From contig JASANE010012513.1 in NCBI GenBank assembly GCA_030248225.1, positions 32,904 to 96,903 on the forward strand: DNA of 64,000 nucleotides, read 5' to 3'. The notes below the pieces were generated by a model. It made no database searches and was not told where the DNA came from. It saw only the letters and a list, made by a program, of their open reading frames with translations. Within the stretch, counting starts at the first letter, position 1. Every line of letters begins with the position of its first letter. Position numbers and translations under genes: made by a program. This document shows positions 1 to 10,928 of the stretch, piece after piece. The DNA is from Trileptium ribeirensis. Its lineage: Eukaryota; Nematoda; Enoplea; Enoplida; Thoracostomopsidae.

Positions 1-624
1 GAAGAAATTCACTGGTAAAGCATATTCATTTTTCATTCAAGCCACAGTTATTTAGGTCCGAAAAGTTCAAAAAATTAAAAAGATACGTACTGCAAGTAAA
101 TTTTACGGAATACTGAATATCACGGGATTTGCCATGTAAATTAATGAAATTTGGCATAAATCCATGAAGATCCAGAAAACCAAACAAGATTTAGCTCAGC
201 CTGAGGGCGATAAAAATAATTTTAGTAATATCCGAATTAATTTAAAATTAATTAATCAATTAAACTTAATTAATTAATTAAAATTAATTTTACATAAGGT
301 TGCGCACCCGACCGAATTCTTATACAAATTCGCGTATCTGACAGAGCTGGCGTATTATTTCTATAATAGGAACATGACTGTTTGAATTTTTACACCCGGA
401 TAAATATTGGCGGGCGCACCATGACCGCTTGAACCACAGAATCGCCTCGATTGTCGAAAACCGCTATTGGAACGTTATATTGATACAACGCCTTGACCAT
501 GGAATTTTTATTTGTACTGTTGTTCATATATTGTATGCGGATTTGCGGGAATGTTGCTAGTGATATTGTATGCACTAATTGGAAGTGGTAGAGGAATCAA
601 GTATTACCATGGAAACGTGAATCC
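1..624. other. No gene seen; A+T-rich flank
   Basis: I see no supported gene here. A run at about 235-292 consists almost entirely of interleaved TTAATT/AATTAA words and is self-complementary. The short open frames have no recognisable domain. Confidence 0.5.
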
Positions 625-915
625 GTCAAATTTTGGGGCACCGATTTTATGACCTGACATGATCTTGTGAAATTGTTTCGTATCGAAGACCTAGCCCCGA
701 AATTTTGGGGTACCATTTTTATGACTTGACATGGTCTTGTGAAATTGTTTCGCATCGAAGACCTAGCCCCGAAATTTTGGGGTACCATTTTTATGACCTG
801 ACATGATCTTGTGAAATTGTTTCGCATCGAAGACCTAGAGCCGAAATCTTGGGGTACCAATTTTATGACCTGACATTATCTTATGGAATTGTTTCGATTC
901 GAAGACCTAGCTCCG
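625..915. repeat. 72-bp tandem repeat, about four copies
   Basis: Four successive units of about 72 bp share the phrases TTTTATGACCTGACAT, TTGTGAAATTGTTTCG and TCGAAGACCTAG. They begin near 645, 717, 788 and 861 and differ from each other by a few bases. The open frames across this stretch (597-860 minus, 849-1268 plus) are by-products of the repeat. Confidence 0.85.
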
Positions 916-1285
916 ACGATAAGCATGTGATTGGACGGACCAAGCCGATCCAAACGTTTTTTGATATACATAAATTTATATTCTTTTTGAAACGAAAAAA
1001 CCATCGTAGATCGCTGTTGTTATTTGTATCCCACAGGTACATTTTTGGTTATCCCTACCATTTTGCGGCGGCACTTTATTTATTTGTTCCTATAAGCCCA
1101 GCTTTAATCAATTTTTTAATTCTACCCTTACGGTTGTCCGTAATAAAATATTCTTTTAAAACTATGAAATTCATAAACTTGAAATACTACTGCTACCCTA
1201 TTTTTATTACGGTATTTGCAGCATTTCCATCCAGATTATGTTTCCCAGGTTTCTCGCTTTGTTTATAGCGGGACTTAGACATTAT

Positions 1286-1584
1286 GCGGCGTTTACGTTA
1301 TAAAGGATCACCCATGTGAAACCTTTGTCCCCCAATGGTCCAGATCACACCATCCAGTGGTATACGGAATATACCTGCACTATAGAATGCAACAGACGGT
1401 GTACCAGACACCATCAACTTAATTATAGTGGCTAAATTTACCTATTGTTTATTACTGACGGTGTCAAGGACACCATCCACAAACACATTATATACGACGT
1501 GTAAATAACAGCATGGTGTAGTTAACACCATATAAATTTTATAGTGTTGTCTACAGCATACTATTATCAACACTACACTACCTA
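1286..1584 (+). mobile_element. Left half of an inverted-repeat (MITE-like) element
   Basis: The terminal sequence around 1289 (GCGTTTACGTTATAAAGGA) recurs in reverse complement at about 27902-27921, so the giant LTR element sits inside an older element of about 0.43 kb. The similarity continues inward for some 40 bp on both sides. The interior carries several short palindromes of the form GGTGT...ACACC (near 1397, 1460 and 1515). No coding potential was seen, and the superfamily and its own target duplication were not resolved. Confidence 0.7.
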
Positions 1585-3165
1585 TGTAACAGCCCGAGTT
1601 TTACGTGGAATCTTAAACATTCAAAATCCGGCCAGAAGGGCCTCAAATTTGGGGAATAAAGGGCGATCGGATACCGGTGGAGCGTGATCCAGGAATTCAT
1701 TGATATGTCATTGATACTTGTGTTCAATAAAATAAAAATATTGTATCGTATTCTATAAATGTGTTATCACGCTCCACCAGCCCGAGGTGCGCGGGGTGAT
1801 TACGCACCAAAATTGAATCGAAATCTCATGGTTAGAGTATCCGATCGATCCCAGGTGATTATGATTTTATGAATAATAAAATATTTGTGCAATTCATTGG
1901 TGTTGTAGTGCTGTACGGATGCGTAGTCGAGTCGGCCGGGGACAAGGGGAAAGATCTCACGATTTTATCACCGCTCAGACTTAACAATTTTGTTGAGTAG
2001 GTGCCCCAGGGTCGTTTCCGGTGCGCATCCGTCAATGGTACATATTCATGTTTATTGTTGAATAATCGAATGCATATTGTGTATGGTGCCAAGTGTCAGG
2101 ATGGCTCAGGGTGCCGTGCGAAAACCCCAGGACAAAAATGCGTTTTCGAGTTTCTATGACATCTTGGGACCTGGGAAGATCTATCCTGACACGACGGGAA
2201 ATGAAACAGTTACCTTGTTACCGTTTTGTTATATGATATATGCTTTAAGGGACGTTTTTAATACATGGGAAAAACGACAAGAATCGATCTAAGATGATAA
2301 AACTTCACTTTTCAATGGGTATAAGAATTTTAAAATTTTAAGGGTTTCCACAGATCTCCAACACAAAGGGGGACATTAAACTATCATCAGGACTCTATAA
2401 GGCTTTAAAATCTCTCGTTCGGGTCAACTTACTCCCAACCCGTAAATACTTATGGACCCCCGATCCCGCGTTTGAACACCCAAATTTTCGGACCCTAAAG
2501 CACCACATTCCGAACCAAAACTTCTCGATTTTTGGAGCTCTGTACATTAATTGGGTCCTATACTAACTATATTATTGAAAACCGGGGCCATCCGCCCCAA
2601 CGGGTCTGCGCCGGACCCCCATAAATCAAAAGGGAACCAAAACATTTCTATTTTACACGCAGAAACGGGCCTCTAACGTGCCTCCGAGGGGAATTACGTT
2701 AAAATTGGGGCTCTCATGAGCAGGCGACCAGCCAGGGCATGGATATGATCCCGCCCCCGGCCGTCTGCTCCCTTTCGTTCCTGAAATATAAACAAAAATA
2801 ATAAAAAAATTTTATACACATAGGGCGCCTGAAGCGCTGATATATTTCTGATATTTTAAAACCCCGCGCCGACCAGCGCGAGGTTCTGCCTTGTTTACGT
2901 GCTATTTGGCACATTTCGGCCACTGTGCATTGTGGCCTGTTGTTATTGCTGGCGGCAGTTTCGTTTTTGGCAAATGCTACATAGACCGGCTGGTAGCAGG
3001 GTTGGCTACATTGACATACGGTACAGATGGTGGTTTGTTGTGTATCTACGTCGACGTTTGATCTTTATATATATGTATCGTTTCAAGTTTTCAAAAATTT
3101 ATTTAAAATTTTAAATTCTAAGGGTCTAGCATTGACAACCAACATAAAGGGGGGTAGGTAGACAG

Positions 3166-3206
3166 TATAAAAGAGACTACCCGATTCCACGATCGGGACC
3201 AGTCGA
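3166..3206 (+). promoter_or_regulatory. Predicted LTR core promoter (TATA box and initiator)
   Basis: TATAAAAG lies at 3166-3173. About 30 bp downstream the sequence ACCAGTCGAG (around 3199-3208) resembles an initiator. Both are kept in the 3' LTR (TATAAAAG at 25708-25715). Transcription from about 3200 is inferred from this spacing only. Confidence 0.55.
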
Positions 3207-4275
3207 GTTTTAAGTTATTAGGAATTGGCGGTTGTCGCCATTTGAGCTTATTTTATTAGGTTTTTGCTTTTGTTTTGGTTTGAACATACCAGGGTTGGTT
3301 TCTCGCCGTGCCTCCACGGTGGAGAGCCTTCCCTGGTGCTAGCTTCTGTTCGATCCTACCAAGGGCCGTCCTTGCGGGCGTTGGGGTGTCGGAAGGATGC
3401 CCCGCGCGTCCGTAAGGGCCGGGCCCCGTCAAATTCGCAAAATTATCGCAAACGAATCAAAATTTGGGTTCTCGCATAGCTCGACTGGTTCCCCGCTCCT
3501 CGGACGTTTTCCTTCTTTCACAGGTCCGAGGAGTGATTAAAATTGTTAGCTTGATTTAGGTAAATAGTAGTGCATAAAAGCAAATGGCAGTGCATAAAAT
3601 TTCTAGGCTAAGGAAAATTCAATGACGATAGTTCTGTTCTACATGATAAGGACCAAAATTTCTCTAACTAGGTCTTAGCCAAAATTTATGGGCGGTAAAG
3701 AGAATGACACGGGAGGCGTAGCCGTTTGCATTCGCGGGTGACACGCGTTGTCCTTTACTTGTCTGAGGTCGCACAGCAGCGGCGAATCCTCATTCGCTCG
3801 CTGATTCTTTTGGTTCCGGTTGGTGTGCGATGCAAACGACTGCGGGCCCGAACGTGACGAAATTTTAGGAGGATCATTAGCCGAGCATAGAACGAAACAG
3901 GGACTGGAGCTGGCGGCGACCTAAATTGTACTGAATTTTGGTGGGACGTAGGTTTTCTAACCGTGCAACTACGAGGAAGATCTATGTCGGCACCCACTCC
4001 CGGAGCTCTCTGGGAGCGAGTTTCGAATCAGTTGGGTAGGTCGCCGGCCACTCCAGTCGCTGTTGAAATTTTTGAACCCTCGGTCCCGTTTTCATGCAAA
4101 GTTTAGATCACTACAGGGGACCAATCATTGTGATTTAGCAAACGTAACTAGTCATTTGAACATCAGCATTCTTTCGTCAAAGACCGATTAGGCTCTACTA
4201 GAACGAAAACTGTAAGGGTATAGTACTTAGAAGGGAATATAGCGTGTACCTCGGGGTATCTTGCAAGGTAACCGA

Positions 4276-4281
4276 AATAAA
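4276..4281 (+). terminator. Candidate poly(A) signal in the LTR
   Basis: AATAAA is followed by a T/G-rich stretch. The same hexamer is at 26818-26823 in the 3' LTR, where it would end the genomic RNA. With the predicted start near 3200 this gives R of about 1.1 kb. Confidence 0.4.
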
Positions 4282-5253
4282 TGTTTGTCATTTATACATG
4301 TTGTAAATAATTTGGAGTGCACCCCAATTGGGTGATAACTATGAAGTGTGTAGTGTGCAATGAAAAATGAGCCAATAGTAAATCGCTTGAATGGCCGTGA
4401 CGTTTTTGAAGCAGTTAGGAGTTCGGTTTAAATTCCTGTCCCCAGTAGAAACTCAGAAATTATTTTCAACAGAGCTCCCTCAGGACCTTTGAACCAAGGT
4501 CAGCTTTGTATCACTGTGAGCAAGCCACCCACCCCCGCGCCCCGTCGAATCAATCCGCTAACGCCAGCTCGCTCGCTTCTCCGTTTTGGGCCCGAGCCGG
4601 CAATCCTCCTGCACCCCGCATTCTATCCATGTTTTGCCCTAACTGCCTGGAGCGCTCACGCTGCAAATGCTCCCAGCATAATCGTAGCTTTGCGCAGCCC
4701 ACATCACAATATGTGACACTCGTAATCATAGGTGAAACATCCAAGGGACTGGGGCCCTCGCCTCAGTGTCCTCTGCGTTATCACAACTACTCAAGATTTA
4801 GGGAACATACCTCGACTAGGCCCTGTAGAAATTGTGCGCGCTTACAGTCTAAGCTTCAGGTGGTGCAACGCACCCAGATCAGAAACGAGACAACAGCGCG
4901 TAGGGACACACCGACGGGGAAGGTCGCTAGGACCACGTTAGGACCAAAGAACCCCGCTTAGGGAATTAAGTGGATAATGAGGGAAAGGCGAGTCAACCTT
5001 ATTACCTGTGAGCAGGCTTAGGGGTTGACTCTCCCTCGGGGGACCTTCATGCCACTAGATACGTGGGCCATTATAGGGGCCAGGCCGAACACCCTGGTTA
5101 ACCCGCCGGCAGCCTGCTAAGCTAAGCGGTTCCCTTAGGTCATCGCATAGATCACCGGGGAGTCGTGGAAGCCGGGGTTGTCCGGGCACCACACGCTAAA
5201 GGAAAACAGTGGTGCAGCTGGGATCCCTTAGGGCCAGAACTGGTCCTAATACA

Positions 5254-7065
5254 TAAATTTAGTGGGGGCCACGCCGTGAGGAGTCCTTAAATTTTCAGGA
5301 CTAAGAAATTTTCTTTTTAGGGTATTAGCTGTCAGACCTCTCGCGTGCTAGGTGGATCTGGATAGTTCTTGTTCATCATTAATTAAGGAAGGACAAAATT
5401 CGCTGTGTAACTGTAAGGAACAACAAGGTTGTATGTGTATGTATCAGGCCGTATTGTTGGAGCTGTTGTCACTAATGTGCGGTCAGGTAACAGTGATATT
5501 TGTGCTAATCGGGCCAGTACATAGTACAGTAGACTGGTGTCGTCCGTGCTACCCAATGGGTACGAGGCTGTATTATGATGCATTTTCTCTTCATCTAAGG
5601 ATAGTAGAGTACGTGTGCGGTATGGAGCACTCGGCTGTTGTAAGAGTAGAGGATGACTGTAACGTAGGCAGCCTCGCTGTTGGGAAGTGCGGACTGAGTA
5701 TTTTGTTAGTACAATTGTTTTCGAATGGATAGCCGAAAGAAACAAACACGGAATTGGCTGATGCCTGTCTTGGAGTAAATTGAGGGAGAAGCGGGGGTGA
5801 CGTTAGCATCATCGGGCGTAGGCCGTGTTGAGAGTGTCATGAGGCCTTTCTAAAACAGTGATATACTCATTTGAATAAATTAACAGGCCTAGTAGTAATT
5901 TTAAAATTGAAGTCATTGATTAACCATCGCTATTATAGCTAATTGTATACGCTACTGGTGTTCGTAACAGTGCTCTTAACGGTTATTAGCATCGGACAAT
6001 TGTTTGTAAGGATTTTAATCGACGGGAGACGTTTGGTCGACGACTCGGTCTCTTCATCGTGGTGCCAAATTTATTCACCACCGTCAAGAAATCAGTCTCG
6101 TCATTAGCGTTGCGCTGTCTCGCACGACGCATTGACACCGAACAGTAAATTTACGTTTTGGGACGTTTAGCTTCAATTTGGACAGTCAACAGCTGATTTT
6201 GGCGTGATTTCTGGAATTCATCAGAGCGACAGTTTTGAGCCGATCATTGACATTAAGTGCCTCATCCGAGAGCCACTACGCGCGAGCTGCCACTCCGCTT
6301 CGATCTAACCGACTCAGACAGTGAACCGTCAACAGAACGATTCGAGAAGAAGTGCCGCTGCAGTTTTAAAAGACAGTGATAAACATTTCAGTTGTGGTCA
6401 GTTTATGATGTATTTCATATTTTTTCGTGTACTCATTTGTTAATTTGATTGAGGTCCCGTTGGGAATCGCCACTATTGTCAGTGTACGGTGTCAGTATCT
6501 AAAGTTGTTGCTATTTTCAATTGGATTAGTGTATCGCACGCACCTCTAACCCTAATTTAAAAGGGGAACCTATTCGGGTGTGAATCAAAAATTGACGGTG
6601 GACATTTTCAATTCCCAAGAGTGGATAGCGTTCTGTTTTTACCACCGGTGGGTGAAAGTTTTGACTTTTCCTGTGAGAATAGCGAGTTTATCGTAGCTGA
6701 TCTGCTGGACTATCGACAGCTGGGGATCAAGTTAACCTAGGACTAAGCTTTACCTTGACTTCGAGTATTGTAGGACCCAAGATATGTGATTCCAAGTTGA
6801 GTGAAAGCATATGTGAAGGGCCACTCATTTATCAGATTTCGTCATTCAAAGTTCCTAAAGTGAAGCGAAAATTTACACAATCAGTCACATACTTAAGGAA
6901 TAGGCACACAGGTACAGTGAAGTTTATTAACAGTAGAAATTCCGCAATAAAGCAAACACTTATATCTAATTATACATTTAACATCCGTGTTTAGGTCAGG
7001 TTTGAACCACGGACGCCCTACAGTTCAAAACAAATAGGGATTATTGATAATTCGGAATAAAAAAA
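5254..7065 (+). other. 5' leader of the giant element
   Basis: This 1.8-kb stretch between the 5' LTR and gag has no recognisable protein. The longest open frame (5352-5732) lacks an ATG start and has no domain. The sequence just after the LTR (TTTAGTGGGGGCCACG) should hold the primer-binding site, but I could not match it convincingly to a tRNA 3' end. Packaging signals and splice donors are likely here but not visible. Confidence 0.5.
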
Positions 7066-8406
7066 ATGTCGTTACCAGCGAGCGCAAATAGAACGCCGAT
7101 TAGCGGCACGTCAGCAACAACAAATGTAGGAGGTGGCACGGCCACCACGGCTGGTAGTACAAATGGACCCAGCCCCACTGTAGCAGGAGACCCACTAGTA
7201 GCAATCCTACAGCAGCTTATGGAACGGACAACCACAACGGCACCAATTAGACAGGTGGGCGACATTCCACAGTTTTCAGGAGCTGACGGACAGGACTTTG
7301 AGGCATGGCTAGCCACCTACGACAACTTGACGGACGCAAATGGATGGACATTAGAACAGAAACTCATCTGTTTCCCGACTGTACTAAAGGGCGAAGCGCT
7401 TAAGATTTACGAGAGTTTCCCGGACTGCCAGAAACAAACTTACGAAGCCCTTTGTTACAACATGGGCTTCATGTATTCTTCTTCGCAGCGAGACGAAGAC
7501 GCATTGATTACGCTACGCATGCGCATACAGGGAGAACGAGAATCAGTCGCCATGTACGGACTTGACCTCCAAAACCTAGTGGACAAAGCATTCCCGGAGG
7601 TCGAAGGCGAACAACGTGACGCGCTATTACAGAAGTTCCTGCGACAAGGACTGAGGAAGGAGTTGAAATCTGGCGTTATAGGGAAAACTTATCCATCTTT
7701 CAAACACATGATGGATAAGCTCAAGTACAAAGAGGACGCCATTATAGCGTCCCAAAAGGATATTATCGGAGTGCCGGTTCGCAAAAGCAGCCGGTCTAAA
7801 ACAGTTAATTACATGACACAGGGAGGTGAAAATAGCCAACTAGTGGATCAAATACGTGAGGCACTCGATGAGAATAAGCGCACTACAGCCGGCAGCGATG
7901 CTACTATCGCTCGGCTCATCGATCTACTAGACAAGCGCACAGAGCAACACCAGTTAAATGTGATGATGCAAAATAACGGAGCACCGCAGATAGGCGCAAA
8001 TGCAATATCACCGGCAACACCAGTAGGAAATCAATGCTTTCGATGTGGCTATCTAGGACATTTCGCTAGAGAATGCCCGTATTTCCGAATGGACATATAT
8101 GATCCATTGCAAAACGAGTATACGCGTTTAGCCACGCGAGCAGCGCCTAACTACGCGTACGGTGCACCACCACCACCCGCTGTCGAATATGCTAGGCCGC
8201 CACCGCAGTACAATAATCGTCCTCGCTATCGAATAGTTGAACCTAGAGGTGGAGCACGCTACTCGCGACGTGATGATTGGAACAATACAGCAAATCAGCG
8301 GGGATATACTGGTTATGGGCAGCAAGGATACTATCGCCCAGAACCCGCAAATTACAACATGTATGGAAACGGTGGTCAGACCGAATATTATAACCGATCT
8401 CGCTGA
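7066..8406 (+). CDS. gag: Gag polyprotein (capsid/nucleocapsid)
   Basis: A 446-residue structural protein that would form the particle and bind genomic RNA. ATG at 7066 follows an A-run and is the first good start after the LTR. Residues 1-60 are Thr/Ala/Gly-rich. Residues 65-250 are helix-rich and capsid-like, with a retrotransposon-gag pattern (PQFSGADGQDFEAWLATYD). Residues 324-337 are a canonical CCHC zinc knuckle (C-x2-C-x4-H-x4-C). The C-terminal tail is rich in Gly/Tyr/Asn/Arg/Pro and holds a PPQY motif (8200-8211). The frame closes with TGA at 8404-8406, but the same Tyr/Asn/Arg-rich composition continues in frame to a TAG at 8665-8667, so this stop probably interrupts the original tail (CGA to TGA would explain it). 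Confidence 0.9.
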   Translation: MSLPASANRTPISGTSATTNVGGGTATTAGSTNGPSPTVAGDPLVAILQQLMERTTTTAPIRQVGDIPQFSGADGQDFEAWLATYDNLTDANGWTLEQKLICFPTVLKGEALKIYESFPDCQKQTYEALCYNMGFMYSSSQRDEDALITLRMRIQGERESVAMYGLDLQNLVDKAFPEVEGEQRDALLQKFLRQGLRKELKSGVIGKTYPSFKHMMDKLKYKEDAIIASQKDIIGVPVRKSSRSKTVNYMTQGGENSQLVDQIREALDENKRTTAGSDATIARLIDLLDKRTEQHQLNVMMQNNGAPQIGANAISPATPVGNQCFRCGYLGHFARECPYFRMDIYDPLQNEYTRLATRAAPNYAYGAPPPPAVEYARPPPQYNNRPRYRIVEPRGGARYSRRDDWNNTANQRGYTGYGQQGYYRPEPANYNMYGNGGQTEYYNRSR

Positions 8407-8667
8407 CGTAGCGCAAATGGGTATAACCAACGAAACAACGGGTATAACCCAACATATGGTCGACGCTATGCAGCACCACCCCAACCATTGTCGGCCGAAG
8501 CCGCGCCGTTCCGACCGCGCACGCCTAGTAATGGTTGGAACAACGCAAATCAGTTAGGAGCAGTGCCTCGAAATAGACCCGCGCAGGCACCAATACATAA
8601 TAACGAAAGAGTTGATCGCCGTAACGCCGGCGTAATGTCAGTGACCAAAGCAGTAGATCCTGAGTAG
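8407..8667 (+). pseudogene. In-frame continuation of the Gag tail after a TGA
   Basis: The gag frame stays open for 86 codons after the TGA at 8404, with the same low-complexity composition (repeated NGYN-like words, many Arg/Asn/Pro). It ends at TAG 8665-8667. The next ORF is in the -1 frame and is open from 8664, so a -1 frameshift near 8661-8667 could once have joined Gag to it. Whether the TGA is a mutation or a readthrough site cannot be told from one copy. Confidence 0.55.
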
Positions 8668-8684
8668 CACACCGCTTAGATGTC

Positions 8685-10928
8685 ATGCGACATGAAATGT
8701 CTACGCTTGAAGAACGCGCAGGAGCTGGCTTAGGCACCCGTTCAGCACAAGTTAACTTGATGGTCACTGAAGACGAAGCAACGCAAGAACAGAATAGCCC
8801 AAATTTCGGAAGTGAGCAAGCATACCCAGATGAAATTGAAACAGAACCAGAGGTATATCAAGTAAATTCATTGCAGACAAGTAGGGGCATACCACGAGAG
8901 TGGTCACAAGCGATCAGGTCGCGGAGTGGCATAGAACCGAAGCAAACACATGAAGAAGAAACACTTGCATACGGAGAATACAACTACAGTGAAGTACAAA
9001 GCAACACTGAACCAATACGGCGCTCGGCTTTGTTGTTTCCAACCCCTGGCGCGCAGGGTGTGACCCGAGACCTTGTGAATAATGGTTGGCCAACCAACTT
9101 ATTTGTATATCCCGATAGGAAGTCAGCGCAAGGAGATGAAGAGTACCGAGATACCGAGCAGAGGAGTGAGAGGGGAGGAGGAACCGAGAACCTAATGGAA
9201 CCAAAGGAACCTAATGATCCTGATGTGCCGAGTGAGAAATATGGGAGGTGGCCGTTCGGACTTCGGGGGCCGATTAATAGGGCATCCGTGTCTAGCAATG
9301 ACCCAAACGCTGGCACGTGTAACCCATCTCAGGCGGCTGAACATCGGATGGAACCTAAGAACCTAATGGATGGAGAACCTAATGAAATGGAACCTAGAGA
9401 GACGCCGTTCGTACTTCGGGGGCCGATTAATAGGGGTCGCGTGTCTGGTAATGGCTCTAGCGCCGACACGGTACAACCTGGGGAAGCGACTTTCTATAGG
9501 CTTATTCAAAATTGTATATGTGAAGCGGAACCAGAAGAACCTGTGGAGGAACTTATGGACCTAATGGAACCTAATGGACTTGCGGATACCGAGAACCTAA
9601 TGGAACCTAGCGGATGGAATGGAATACCGAGGAACCGAGAACCTAGGGAACTAAATGAACTTAAGCTAGCGGATGCATCCAACTTAACTAAACTGACTTC
9701 CACCAATTTAGGGCGGCCGTGTGAAGCCCCTGTAGCTTTTCAACCGACCGGGGAAGACCGCTCGTGGACACTGGTCAGGTGCGATGGAGACCTTCGGAAC
9801 ACGGGTCAGTCCGATTGTCCTAACTCCGTTCAAAATTCGAAAGCGTATGTGTACCCTAGTATCTTTAGAGGCCGGGGAAGACCGCTCGTGGACACTGGCC
9901 AGGTGCAAGGGAGGCGTCGGGAAGTGAGCTGTCCTGATTGCCCCAGCACCGTTCAAAATTATAATATGTATGTAGGATCAAATTCGAACAGAGTTCGGTC
10001 CCTAAGTGTAGGAGCCGTAGGGCCCGACCGGGTCGGGAGCCGCGGTTATCGTTTGTCGTTGCATAGTAGCTCAAACCGGCAGGTGAGTATGTGTGCGTTT
10101 GAGTCTGAGTCGGCTAGGACCGACACCACGGGAATGTGTGTAGAACCGGGGGTAGAAACTGTGCAGTATGTGAGTGAAAAAGGTTCGGGGCTACACGGAG
10201 ACAACGCCGAGCCGAGTGCCGAAAACATTACAAGCCTGGAACATCACGATAATCGAGCTAGCATCTATGAAACTATGGAACCTAATGACCAGATGGCGGA
10301 ACCCAATGATACTGACGGAGAACCTAGTAACCTAAAGAAGAATTATACCGATAAGGAAGGACCAGTAGTAACCAACAAAAGCTCGAAGATTGTGGTAATA
10401 ACACCTATGGTAAACAATATAGCACAGAGAGCAAATGGGACAGAAAACCAACGATTGGAGAGTAAAACAGAAATTGTAGCATGCCAACTGAGTACAGAAG
10501 AAGCCCACGCATTAGGGATTGACTCGACCGGATCGCCGGTTGACTTGACTACGATAATTGAACGAGCATTAAAATCACCCGAACCACTAGGGAATGTAGA
10601 CACTTTTGGCCAAGTTGGCCTGGACACCGCAATTAATAACACCGATACGAATTTGATAGCATTTAAGTACAAATTAGATCACAGGAATACTCGAATGTAC
10701 AAACAACAAATACTAGATATCATACTGAGGAGATTGCACGCATTAGATGGCACCAGTGAAATAGTAGAACCATTGATCTTGCAAGAATTACCTAAAGAGG
10801 AGCGATTAGTGCTGCTGGGACCGGATTCAGAATTAGTACCAGCAGTTAAACCTGAATGTCACGGAAAGTTCCCCATTACATTCTCGCACTACCTAAGCCA
10901 CGTTTTGGGGAAGATCGGATGCCGGTGA
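8685..10928 (+). CDS. Unrecognised 747-aa low-complexity protein between gag and env
   Basis: I do not recognise this protein. It starts at ATG 8685, and the frame is open from 8664. It is acidic and disordered in character, dominated by Glu/Pro/Asn with repeated short words (NLMEP, MEPNG). Two degenerate internal duplications are visible: a unit with the core LRGPINR near 9265 and 9420, and a unit of about 120 bp near 9745 and 9875 whose two copies are read in different frames over part of their length. The last 170 residues look more globular. It ends at TGA 10926-10928, overlapping an open +1 frame (from 10897) that continues as the next ORF, so the two may be one protein broken by a frameshift. 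Confidence 0.6.
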   Translation: MRHEMSTLEERAGAGLGTRSAQVNLMVTEDEATQEQNSPNFGSEQAYPDEIETEPEVYQVNSLQTSRGIPREWSQAIRSRSGIEPKQTHEEETLAYGEYNYSEVQSNTEPIRRSALLFPTPGAQGVTRDLVNNGWPTNLFVYPDRKSAQGDEEYRDTEQRSERGGGTENLMEPKEPNDPDVPSEKYGRWPFGLRGPINRASVSSNDPNAGTCNPSQAAEHRMEPKNLMDGEPNEMEPRETPFVLRGPINRGRVSGNGSSADTVQPGEATFYRLIQNCICEAEPEEPVEELMDLMEPNGLADTENLMEPSGWNGIPRNREPRELNELKLADASNLTKLTSTNLGRPCEAPVAFQPTGEDRSWTLVRCDGDLRNTGQSDCPNSVQNSKAYVYPSIFRGRGRPLVDTGQVQGRRREVSCPDCPSTVQNYNMYVGSNSNRVRSLSVGAVGPDRVGSRGYRLSLHSSSNRQVSMCAFESESARTDTTGMCVEPGVETVQYVSEKGSGLHGDNAEPSAENITSLEHHDNRASIYETMEPNDQMAEPNDTDGEPSNLKKNYTDKEGPVVTNKSSKIVVITPMVNNIAQRANGTENQRLESKTEIVACQLSTEEAHALGIDSTGSPVDLTTIIERALKSPEPLGNVDTFGQVGLDTAINNTDTNLIAFKYKLDHRNTRMYKQQILDIILRRLHALDGTSEIVEPLILQELPKEERLVLLGPDSELVPAVKPECHGKFPITFSHYLSHVLGKIGCR

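Larger units (their letters stand above)
1585..5253 (+). repeat. 5' long terminal repeat (3,669 bp)
   Basis: It begins TGTAACAGCCCGAG and ends GGTCCTAATACA, and is almost identical over its whole length to 24124-27794. By eye the two differ at roughly 1-2% of positions plus a few 1-bp indels, so the insertion is fairly recent. At 3.7 kb it is exceptionally long for an animal gypsy LTR. It holds a TATA box (3166) and a candidate poly(A) signal (4276), which imply an R region of about 1.1 kb. Confidence 0.97.

Noticed and set aside
849..1268. 139-codon open frame
   Set aside because: It begins in the 72-bp tandem repeat, lacks an ATG start, is compositionally random and has no domain.
5254..5290. 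Primer-binding site of the giant element (TGGGGGCCACGCCGTGAGG)
   Set aside because: It could not be matched to the 3' end of a known tRNA; the similarity to tRNA-His is only about eight bases and misplaced.
5352..5732. 126-codon frame in the giant element's leader
   Set aside because: It starts at GTG, is overlapped by other open frames on both strands, and has no recognisable motif.
9880..9915. LVDTG motif in the unknown ORF resembling an aspartic protease site
   Set aside because: It lies in a degenerate repeat, without the rest of a protease fold. The true protease (LIDTGADVS) is in Pol at 14159.
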